From contig DASYIY010000057.1 in the NCBI GenBank assembly GCA_035997045.1, forward strand, positions 18,310-82,309: a DNA stretch of 64,000 nt, in the 5' to 3' direction. Under the pieces are notes generated by a model. That model was not told the origin of the DNA. It did not search any database and was given only the letters and a program-made list of their open reading frames with translations. The DNA comes from VRUE01 sp035997045. GTDB lineage: Bacteria; Actinomycetota; Thermoleophilia; Solirubrobacterales; 70-9. Each line of letters starts with the position of its first letter. Within the stretch, counting starts at the first letter, position 1. This document shows positions 49,341 through 58,900 of this stretch, piece by piece. Made by a program: the position numbers and the translations under genes.

Positions 49341-50354
49341 ATGAAGACGGTTCTCGTCACCGGCGGTTCGGGATTTCTTGGCGGTTGGTGCCTGGTCGAG
49401 CTGCTGCGCGGCGACTATGCGGTGCGCACGACGGTTCGCGATCTCAGCCGTGAGGCGGAGGTCCGGGCAAGGGTCGAGACGCAGGTCGATCCCGGTGACC
49501 GGCTCACTTTTTTCGCCGCCGATCTGCTCAGCGACGACGGCTGGGAGCAGGCCGTGCAGGGTTGCGATTACGTCCTCCACGTCGCCTCGCCGTTCCCGCT
49601 GACGCAGCCGAAAGACCCAGACGAGCTGATCGTGCCGGCGCGGGAGGGGACGCTGCGGGTATTGAGAGCGGCCCTCGACGCCGGTGTGGACCGCGTCGTC
49701 GTCACCTCCTCCGTCGCTGCCGTCCGCGGCAGCATCGACCACTCTTCGGTGCCGCTGACCGAGGAGGACTGGACCGATCCGGACGGCCCCGACGTCACCC
49801 CCTACACGCGCTCGAAGACGATCGCCGAGCGCGCTGCCTGGGACCTGGTCAAAGAGCGGGGCGAGACCGAGAAGCTGGCCGTGGTCAATCCCGGCGCGAT
49901 CCTCGGGCCCGTCCTCAGCGACGACCGATCCCCCTCGCTCGAACTCGTCAACCGGCTGCTGAAAGGGATGCCGGGGGCGCCGCGGATCGGCTTCAACCTC
50001 GTCGACGTCCGCGATGTCGTCGACCTCGAGCTCAAGGCGATGACCGCGCCCGCGGCCGGCGGAGAGCGCTTCATCGCGGTCGCCCGCTTCCAGTGGATGT
50101 CGGAAGTGGCTGCGGTGCTGCGCGAGCGGCTAGGGCCTACCGCCGCGAAGGTGCCCAAGCGCGGAGTTCCCAACCTCGTCGTACGAGCGATGGGGATCTT
50201 CGATCCCGCGGTCCGCTCGATCGCCAAGCAGTTGGGCCAGAAGGTCGAGCTGTCGTCGGCGAAGGCCGAAAGCGTGCTGGGTTGGAAGCCGCGGCCGCTC
50301 GACGAGACGATCGCCGAGTGCGCGCAGAGCCTGGTCGACGCGAACGAGGTCTGA
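49341..50354 (+). CDS. NAD-dependent epimerase/dihydroflavonol-4-reductase-like oxidoreductase
   Basis: A product of 337 residues. NAD motif VLVTGGSGFLGGWCLVELL, then VLHVASPF, VVVTSSVAAVRGSI (catalytic Ser), and Tyr-x-x-x-Lys in YTRSKTIAERAAWDL. The C-terminal half GWKPRPLDETIAECAQSLV is the substrate lobe. Extended SDR family including dihydroflavonol reductase and aldehyde reductases. It lies 4 bp before the formate dehydrogenase gene, so it is cotranscribed. Its substrate is unknown, but an aldehyde or ketone reduction fits the neighbours. Confidence 0.9.
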   Translation: MKTVLVTGGSGFLGGWCLVELLRGDYAVRTTVRDLSREAEVRARVETQVDPGDRLTFFAADLLSDDGWEQAVQGCDYVLHVASPFPLTQPKDPDELIVPAREGTLRVLRAALDAGVDRVVVTSSVAAVRGSIDHSSVPLTEEDWTDPDGPDVTPYTRSKTIAERAAWDLVKERGETEKLAVVNPGAILGPVLSDDRSPSLELVNRLLKGMPGAPRIGFNLVDVRDVVDLELKAMTAPAAGGERFIAVARFQWMSEVAAVLRERLGPTAAKVPKRGVPNLVVRAMGIFDPAVRSIAKQLGQKVELSSAKAESVLGWKPRPLDETIAECAQSLVDANEV

Positions 50355-50358
50355 GTCG

Positions 50359-51561
50359 ATGGCGAACGTGCTCTGTGTGCTCTACGACGATCCGGTCGAG
50401 GGCTATCCGTCGGCGTACCCGCGCGACGAGATACCGACGATCGAGCGCTACCACGACGGCCAGAGCACGCCGACCCCGGAGGCGATCGGCTTCACGCCGG
50501 GCGAGCTCCTCGGCAGCGTCTCTGGTGAGCTGGGGCTGCGCGAGTTCCTCGAGGAGCGCGGGCACCGGCTGGTTGTCACCTCGGACAAGGACGGCCTGGA
50601 CTCGGCCTTCGAGCGCGAGTTGCCGGAGGCGGAGGTGGTCATCTCCCAGCCCTTCTGGCCTGCCTACCTGACCGCGGAGCGGATCGCCAAGGCGCCGAAG
50701 CTGAAGCTGGCGCTGACCGCGGGGATCGGCTCGGATCACGTCGACCTGCAGGCGGCGATGGCGCAGGGGCTGACCGTCGCCGAGGTCACCTACTCCAACA
50801 GCATCAGCGTCGCCGAGCACGTGGTGATGATGATCCTCGGGCTGGTGCGCAACTACATCCCCTCCTACCAAGTGGTGGTCGAGGGCGGCTGGAATATCGC
50901 CGACTGCGCTTCGCGCTCCTATGACCTGGAGGGAATGCAGGTGGGCACGGTCGCGGCGGGCCGGATCGGATCCGCCGTCCTGCGCCGGCTCAAGCCGTTC
51001 GAGGTCGGCCTGCACTACACCGACCGCCACCGGCTGCCGCCAGAGGTCGAGGAGGAGCTCGGCGTCACCTTCCACCCCGACGTCGAGTCGATGGTCGAGG
51101 CCTGCGACGTGGTGACGATCAACGCGCCGCTGCACCCGGAGACGGAGAACCTCTTCGACGACGAGCTGCTGGCGAAGATGAAGCGAGGCTCCTACTTGAT
51201 CAACACCGCGCGCGGCAAGATCTGCGATCGCGATGCGGTCGCGCGGGCGTGCGAGAGCGGCCAGCTGGCGGGCTACGCGGGCGACGTCTGGTTCCCTCAG
51301 CCGGCGCCCCAGGACCACCCCTGGCGTTCGATGCCCCACCACGGCATGACCCCACACACTTCCGGCACCAGCCTCTCGGCCCAGGCCCGCTACGCCGCGG
51401 GCACCCGAGAGATCCTCGAGTGCTGGTTCGACGGGCGCCCGATCCGCGAGGAGTACCTGATCGTCGACGGCGGCACGCTCGCCGGCGCCGGTGCGCACTC
51501 CTACAGCGAGGGCGACGCGACCGGTGGCTCCGAGGAAGCGGCCCGCTTCAAGAGCGGCTGA
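50359..51561 (+). CDS. fdh: NAD-dependent formate dehydrogenase
   Basis: A product of 400 residues, matching the 400-residue type of methylotrophic bacteria. Catalytic residues are all present: SQPFWPAYL (Pro-Phe clamp), AGIGSDHVDL (Ile), TYSNSISVAEHVV (Asn), NTARGKICD (Arg), WFPQPAPQDHPWR (Gln) and MTPHTSGTSL (His). NAD site VGTVAAGRIGSAVLRRL. It ends GTGAHSYSEGDATGGSEEAA-like (here LAGAGAHSYSEGDATGG), the signature C-terminus. It oxidises formate to CO2 with NAD+, supplying NADH. It lies between an epimerase-type gene and a class III alcohol dehydrogenase gene, which suggests a formaldehyde-to-CO2 route. Confidence 0.97.
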   Translation: MANVLCVLYDDPVEGYPSAYPRDEIPTIERYHDGQSTPTPEAIGFTPGELLGSVSGELGLREFLEERGHRLVVTSDKDGLDSAFERELPEAEVVISQPFWPAYLTAERIAKAPKLKLALTAGIGSDHVDLQAAMAQGLTVAEVTYSNSISVAEHVVMMILGLVRNYIPSYQVVVEGGWNIADCASRSYDLEGMQVGTVAAGRIGSAVLRRLKPFEVGLHYTDRHRLPPEVEEELGVTFHPDVESMVEACDVVTINAPLHPETENLFDDELLAKMKRGSYLINTARGKICDRDAVARACESGQLAGYAGDVWFPQPAPQDHPWRSMPHHGMTPHTSGTSLSAQARYAAGTREILECWFDGRPIREEYLIVDGGTLAGAGAHSYSEGDATGGSEEAARFKSG

Positions 51562-51582
51562 CCGCACGGTGGACGGTCAAGG

Positions 51583-52689
51583 ATGAAGATGCGCGCCGCG
51601 GTGCTGGAGCAGTTCGGCGAGCCGCTCGCGGTCCAGGAGGTCGAGCTCGCCGAGCCGCGGGCGGGGGAGGTGCTGATCCGCCTGGTTGCCTGCGGCGTCT
51701 GTCACACCGACCTCTACACCGCCTCGGGCGCCGACCCGTCGGGCTACGCGCCGACCGTGCTCGGCCATGAGGGAGCCGGTGTCGTCGAGCAGGTCGGCGC
51801 CGATGTCACCTCGCTCAAACCCGGCGACCACGTTGTCACCCTTTTTTCGCCCCAGTGCGGCGAGTGCGTGCACTGCGTCGACCCGCGGACCAACCTCTGC
51901 ATGGCGATCCGCGAGCAGCAGAACAAGGGCTTCCTTCCCGACGGCAGCGCCCGCATCTCACGCGACGGCGACGGCGTCCGTCACTTCATGGGCTGCTCGA
52001 CCTTCGCCGAGTACACGGTGATGCCGGAGATCGCCCTGGCGAAGATCGACCCCGAGGCGCCCTTCGAGCACGCCTGCCTCTTCGCCTGCGGCCTCTCGAC
52101 CGGCCTCGGCGCGGCGATCAACACCGCCGCGGTGACGCCGGGTAGCACCTGCGCCGTCTTCGGCGCCGGCATGGTCGGCCTTGGCGCCGTCGCCGGCTGC
52201 CGCCTGCAGGGCGCCGAGCGCATCGTCTGCGTCGACCTCTCGCCCGAGCGGCTCGAGCTCGCTCGCGGCCAGGGCGCCACCGACACGATCGAGGGAGGCG
52301 AGGGCGCGGTAGATGAGATCCTCGCGATGACCGGCGGCTTCGGCGCCGATTACACCTTCGAGGCGACCGGCAACGTAGCTGTGATGCGCCAAGCGGTCGA
52401 AGCCGCCCGCATGGCCTGGGGCCTCTGCACGGTGGCTGGCGTCGCCGGCAAGGGGGAGACCCTCGACATCGTCCCCCGCCTGCTGATCACCGGCCGCCGC
52501 GTCGCCGGCTCCTCCTTCGGCGGCGTCAAGGGCCGCGACCAGGTCCCCGTTCTGATCGAGCGCGCGATGGCCGGCGAGATCGACGTCGAGCCCTTCATCT
52601 CCCACCGCATCGCCCTCGACGAAGTCAACCGCGGCTTCGAGCTGATGGAGGCCCAGGACGGCATCCGCAGCGTGATCGAGTTCGGCTAG
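51583..52689 (+). CDS. Class III zinc alcohol dehydrogenase (S-hydroxymethyl-thiol dehydrogenase-like)
   Basis: A product of 368 residues from ATG at 51583 (a second ATG six bases on is possible). The catalytic zinc ligands are Cys40 in ACGVCHTD, His62 in LGHEGAG, and a later Cys in FACGLSTGLG; structural zinc Cys cluster is CGECVHCVDPRTNLC. NAD fold is VFGAGMVGLGAVAGC. The insert and GCSTFAEYTVMPEI match class III ADH that oxidises S-(hydroxymethyl)glutathione or, in actinobacteria, the mycothiol adduct, and also S-nitroso-thiols. Placed next to formate dehydrogenase it most likely performs the formaldehyde step; a thioester hydrolase is not adjacent. Confidence 0.93.
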   Translation: MKMRAAVLEQFGEPLAVQEVELAEPRAGEVLIRLVACGVCHTDLYTASGADPSGYAPTVLGHEGAGVVEQVGADVTSLKPGDHVVTLFSPQCGECVHCVDPRTNLCMAIREQQNKGFLPDGSARISRDGDGVRHFMGCSTFAEYTVMPEIALAKIDPEAPFEHACLFACGLSTGLGAAINTAAVTPGSTCAVFGAGMVGLGAVAGCRLQGAERIVCVDLSPERLELARGQGATDTIEGGEGAVDEILAMTGGFGADYTFEATGNVAVMRQAVEAARMAWGLCTVAGVAGKGETLDIVPRLLITGRRVAGSSFGGVKGRDQVPVLIERAMAGEIDVEPFISHRIALDEVNRGFELMEAQDGIRSVIEFG

Positions 52690-52789
52690 GTAGTCCGCGA
52701 CGCCCGTCCGCAAGGCCGCTGAGAATTTCTTGGAACGTGCACCCAAGGGCTCTGGGCTGCCTCAAACGTAGCTGTGAACCGGAAATTAA

Positions 52790-52809
52790 TAGTGGATCTA
52801 ATTCCACTA
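52790..52809. repeat. Inverted repeat in AT-rich leader before the Rhs gene
   Basis: Arms TAGTGGA (52790-52796) and TCCACTA (52803-52809) with a 6-base centre lie in the 269-bp spacer 52690-52958. This spacer is clearly less GC-rich than the surroundings and also has GAAAG...CTTTC and CATAAT (about 52848) elements that may be promoter parts. Operator or stem function is not established. Confidence 0.4.
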
Positions 52810-52958
52810 AAAGAACCATCTGGGCAGAAAGGTCAAACTTTCACTTGCATAATTCTCCCGCGTGAGGTAAGACACGCGCTGTACCGGGTCAATCACTTAG
52901 TTGTCACTTCCGTTGGCACGCTGTGGCGGGTTTAACGGAGAGGACAGGGGGAGATCGA

Positions 52959-55900
52959 GTGAAGGGGGTAAGTCTCGTCGTAGCACTGCTGGTGGCGCTG
53001 TGCGCTTTCAGTTCGGGCATTGCATTTGCGGAGCAAAGCGAATCGGGCCCGACGGGCGACCCCGGTCAAGCCGAACCCGGCCCCGAAATCGCCGCCGAGC
53101 GCACCGCCGACTCCGAAACCCTCACCCTCCCCGACGGCCAGCTCGAAACGAGGATCTACCCCGAGCCCGTCAACTACCGCGACGAAGAGGGCAACTGGCG
53201 CCCGATCGGGGAAAGGTTGCACGAAACCGGCGAACAGACCCTCGTCAACGGTCCGAATGACTTTAACGTCACCCTGCCCAAGCAGATCGACTCCAAGCCG
53301 GTTCGCTTCGAAGTGGGCGATGAGTGGGTCGAAAGCCAGCTCCTGCGCAAAGACCTGGAAGGCGCCGATCTTGAAGGCGAGATCGCAACCTACGAAGGGG
53401 AAGGCAACGCCCCGTCCTTCGAATTCACTGGGCTCGGCAACGGCCTCAAGGAGGCGATCGAGCTTTCCAACCCGGGCCAGGCCAGCACCTTCAGCTACGA
53501 GCTGAGCGCGTCCAGCGGCCTCGAGCCCTCCCTCGCCGAAGACGGTTCGGTCCAGTTCCGCGATTCCGAAGGCAAGACGGCCGTCTTGCTGCCGGCGCCG
53601 GTCATGAGTGACAGCGCCGGAGCCGAATCGCGCGCCGTCAAATACGAGCTCGGCCCCGAAGAAGAAGGCCATTGGAAGCTCTCGGTCGTCGCCGACCCCG
53701 AATGGCTTACGCAGCCCGGCCGAAAATTTCCCGTGAGCATCGACCCGACGATGACCGTGGGAACCGCCCACGCCTGCGTGATCGGCGGCACGACAGGTGA
53801 AACCGGCTGGATCGATTGCTCCAGCTGGGGCCGAAAAGACCTTCTAATCGGCTATGTGCCTCAGCTCGAAAGCAAATACGACGGCTGGTACCGCACCTTG
53901 CTGGAACTGGAAACGACCTCGATCCCGGTGGGCTCCGAAATCGCCTCGGCGACCTTCAACCTCCACTCGCTCGAAGTCGCCAAGAACACCAAAGGGGTCG
54001 AGCTGCGCAAAGTCACCAAGCCCTGGAACTGGGAAGCGGCCTGGAGCCGCTACGACGGCACGCACCTCTGGACCGCCGAAGGCGGCGATTACTCCGAAAG
54101 CCTCGGCGAAGTCCTCACCGCGACCCGCGGCAACCAGATCGGCTGGTGGCAGTTCAACATGCCCACGAGCGTCGTCGAAAAAGAAGTCAACGCCAAAGCG
54201 TGGCTGAGCATGATCATGAAGCTGATCGACGACAAAGTGCGCGAATGCGGCAAAGAAAGCTGCACCGAACGCAAGCTCGACTTCGACTCCGACCACGCGA
54301 CGACCGAAGCCAACCGGCCCTATCTCTCCGTCGTCTACAAAGCCCCGGCGCCGATCGTCACGACCGAAGCGGCCACCTCCGTCACCGAAACCGGCGCCAC
54401 GCTCAAAGGCCAGGTCAACCCCCACGGCTACGCGACCACGTATCAGTTCGAATACGGCACGACGACCTCCTACGGGACCAAAGTGCCGGTAACGGCGGAA
54501 AGCGTCGGCTCGGGCACGACGAATGTCGCCGTCAGCAAAGCGATCAGCGGCCTGAAAGGCAACACGACCTACCACTACCGTGTCTCGGCGACCAACGCCT
54601 ACGGGACGACTCCCGGAGAAGACAAAACCTTTGCCACGCCGAAACCTCCAAGTGCAACCACCGAAGCGGCCACAGGCGTCAAAGAAACCGAAGCGACGCT
54701 GAAAGCAAGCGTCAACCCCAACGGTTCGGCTACGACCTACCAGTTCGAATACGGCCCGACCACTTCCTACGGCTCGAAAGTGCCGGCCAGCCCCGAATCG
54801 ATCGGCTCCGGGACTAGCGCGGTCGCCGCCAGCAAAGCGATCTCCGGCCTCAAAGAAGGCACGACCTACCACTACCGGGTCGTCGCTAGCAATGTAGCGG
54901 GAGCCGTCAATGGCTCGGACAAAACTCTGACGACGCTCGATCCGCCGGAGACGACGATTACATCCCCGCAGGCCAGTTACACGGCCGGAGAAACGTCACC
55001 GATCGCGTTCGTCTCAGACCAGTCCGGGTCGACCTTCAAATGCTCGCTTGACGAAGGCGAAGTCCCGAAAAAAACCTGCACCTCACCCTACTCCCTGCCC
55101 GAACACCTCAGCCCTGGCTGGCATACCTTCGTAGTCGCGGCCACGAACGGGGGAGGGCTTACCGACCCGACGCCCGCGACGCACGTCTTCAACCCCGCGA
55201 TCTATCCGCCCGCGCCCTCTACGAGCAAGTTGATCGCGCCCGGCGAAGGCGAGAAAACCGCGAGCTACTACACGCTGCAGGCCGAATGGGGCAAAGAACC
55301 CGCAGGCGGCGGCGTGACCGGCGTCACCTTTCAGATGAAGCTGTACTCGTGGAAAGACTTCAAGCCTGTCCCGGCGGAATGCATGATCGATGGAAAAGGA
55401 AAACAGGTGTCCTGGCCGCTGCCGGTCTCTCAGAACCCCGGTCACAGCGACCCCGTCTTCTTGAAGGTCTACGGCTGCTCCGCGTTTGCGAGCGCCGGAT
55501 ATCCGGACGAGGACATCAAGTTCCGAGCCGCGTTCGACGGCGGCGTCAATGCGGCCGGGGCGAGTGAGTCGGTAACGACGGAATACTTTGGCAAACACGA
55601 TGGAGTCGGAGCTCCCACCGACGCCTCCCAACAGATCGGCCCGGCGAGCCTCGACCTGCTTACCGGCAACTTTACCCTTAGTCGCACCGATGTCTCGATC
55701 CCGGTGCCGGGGTCCGAAGCAAATCTGGAATTCGCACGCACCTACCAGTCCAACTACAACGACGAGGCGGTGGCCTCGATGGTCCTCGGTGGCATGTGGC
55801 AGCCCTCGGCGCCGGTCGAACAGGCCTTCGAAGGCGAAGCGTGGTCCGAACTGCGCGAACGTCACGAAGACGAAGTTCCGGCTCAGTACGACAAAGAATG

Positions 55901-58900
55901 CGAAGAAGAAGGCTATAGCCACGAAGAATGCCTGATCGAAGAAGCGATCCCTGCGGCCGACTGGATCGAACTGCTCGACAACGAAGGCGGCTCGGCGGCC
56001 TTCGAAATCAAGGGTGGTAACTACGTCGCACCCGAATACATGAAGGAATACGTGCTCACCAAGCAAGGATCGGGGGCAAGCGCAACCTTCGAACTTGCCA
56101 GCCCCGAAGGCACCCATACCGTCTTCGTCAAGAACGAAGTCGGCATTCAGGGTTCCTACCGTCCGACGTCGGTCTCCTGGCAGGCGACCGAAAAATCGGC
56201 GCGGATGGTCTACGAACACGTCGAAGGCACCGGCGAGTACCACCTGATCAAGGTGATCGCGCCGGCACCTTCCGGCGTTACCTGCAGCGACTCGGCGGCA
56301 ACCAAAACCGCGGGATGTCGCACCCTCACCTTCCAGTACTTCCCATGCACATGCAGCGGTTGGAATCGCCTCTCGTCGATCACCTACTACAACGGCTCGG
56401 GCAACGAAGCCCAATCGCAGGTGGTGGCGCAATACGAATACGACCCGAAATACCGCCTGATCGCGGAGTGGGACCCGCGCATCTCGCCGAGCCTCAAAGA
56501 GACCTACGGCTACGACGAATGGTACAAGCTGCAGTCGCTCACTCCGCCCAGTAAGGAACCCGGGAAAAATCTGGAACCATGGAAATTCGAATACTACGAC
56601 TGGCACAACTCCCACTTGGAAGGGCGGCTAAAGAGCGTAAGTCGGGCAAGTTTGTTGGAAAGCCCAAAAACCGCTCAGACGACCGTTGTCTACGAAGTTC
56701 CGGTCGGCGGCAGCGGGGCTCCCTATGACTTGAGCCCCGCGAGCGTCGCCGAATGGGGCCAGACCGACTATCCGGTCAACGCGACCGCAATCTTCCCGCC
56801 GACCGAGGTCCCGGGGGAACCGCCGAGCGACTACACCCAGGCGACCGTCGAGTACATGGACCCCGACGGCTACGTGGTCAATACGGTATCTCCCCAGGTG
56901 CCTGGCGTTAGCGGCCTTTCGCTTTCCACGACCGAAACGGACCGGCACGGCAACGTCGTTCGCGCCCTCTCGCCTCAAAACCGCCTGCTGGCGCTTGCGG
57001 CGGGCAAAGAATCGGCTGTGCGCTCGCACCAGCTCGACAGTCAGTCGACCTACTCGGCCGACGGGACCGAAATGCTCGAATCGCTGGGACCGCTTCACAA
57101 AGTACGCCTCGAATCGGGCTCTACGGTCGAAGCACGCGCGCGCACGGTCGTCCAGTACGACCAGAATGCTCCGAAACCGCCCGAAGGCACTCCGATGCCG
57201 CACCTGCCTACGACTGAAACGACCAGCGCCAAGACCCCAAGCGGGGAAAACCTCGAATCGCGGGTGACCGAAACCCACTACGAATGGACGCTGCGAAAGC
57301 CGACGGAAACGATCGTCGATACCGCCGAAGGCGGGCTCAAGCTGAAGACCCGGATCGCCTACGACAAAGAAACGGGCATGCCGGTCGAAAGCAGCCTGCC
57401 GGCCAAACCCGAAGGCGGCGATGCCCACACGACCAAGACGATCTACTACACCAAGGAAGCCCAAAGCGACCCAAACGGCTCTTGTGGCAGCAATGCCACA
57501 TACGCCGGCCTGCCCTGCAAGACCATGCCGGCCAGCCAGCCGGGAACGGCAGGGCTGCCGGAACTGCTCGTGACCAAATACAAGGCCTACAACGGTCTCG
57601 ATGAGCCGACGGAAATCGTCGAAAGTCCCGGCGGCAAAGAAGAAGAAGGAAAGACTCGCAAAACGATCAAGGAATACGACGAAGCCGGACGGGCAACGAG
57701 CAGCAGTCAGATAGGCGGAGGAACGCAGCTGCCACCAACGCAGACCGTCTACGACAAATACACGGGGTTGCCCGTCGAACAAGCATTCGCCTGCAAAAGC
57801 GAATGCACCGCCCCGCGGTTCACCGCTCCCTTCGGCTCCTCTGGCGCCGGCAAAGGCCAGCTCAACGGGCCGCGGGGAGTCGCGGCCGACAAGAAAGGCC
57901 ACGTCTGGGTTGTCGATCGCGCCAACAACCGGGTCGAGGAGTTCGATGAACAGGGCGAATACATCGGTCAGTTCGGCTCGGCCGGCTCCGGCAACGGCCA
58001 GTTCAACAACCCCTGGGGAATTGCGGTAACGCCCAGCGGCAACATCTGGGTCACCGACACGGGCAACGTCAGGGTTCAGGAGTTCAACGAAAAAGGCGAA
58101 TTCCTCCAGAAATTCGGCACCAAAGCCACGACGGGTTCTAAAGGCACCGAATTCGTCGAACCGGAAGGCATTGCCGTTGCCTCCGGGGGCATGATCTGGG
58201 TATCGGACGGTGCCGGCGCCCGCATTGGGGAGTTCCGCGAAACGGTCTCCAAAGAATCGGAACGATTCGTCCGCAACGCGAGCACGACGGGCACCGGGAA
58301 TCCCGGCCTCCTCGATCCGATCGGCCTGGCCACGGATTCGAGCGGCAATCTCTGGGCCGCCGACGAAACCGGGAACCGGCTCCTGGAGTACAACTCCGAA
58401 GGCGGATTCCTCCAGACGATCGGTTCGACCGGCACCGGCAACGGCCAGTTCAAAAACCCGGTCGGCGTGGCCCTCTCGCCCTCGGGCAACGTCCTCGTCG
58501 TCGACAAGGGCAACAGCAGGGTCGAGGAGTTCCAGTCCAACGGCACCTTCCTCTACAAACTCGGCACCGCCGGGAGCGGCAGCGAAGGCCTCTCAGAACC
58601 ACGTGGCCTGGCGCTAGGAGCGGGCAACGCCGTCTTCATTGCCGACAAAAACAACAACCGGATTCAGAAGGCAGCCTTCGACCCTCCCTTCGACACTCAG
58701 GCCGTCGTGACGGCCTACGACAAACTCGGCCGCCCGGCCAAATACACCGACGCCGACGGCAATACGTCCGAAGTGACCTACGACCTTCTCGGTCGCCCGG
58801 TCAAAATATGGGACGGCAAGGGCACCCAGATCTATGGCTATGACAAAACCTCCGGGCTCCTGGTCGCCATGGAAGACTCTGCCGCTGGGCTCTTCACGGC

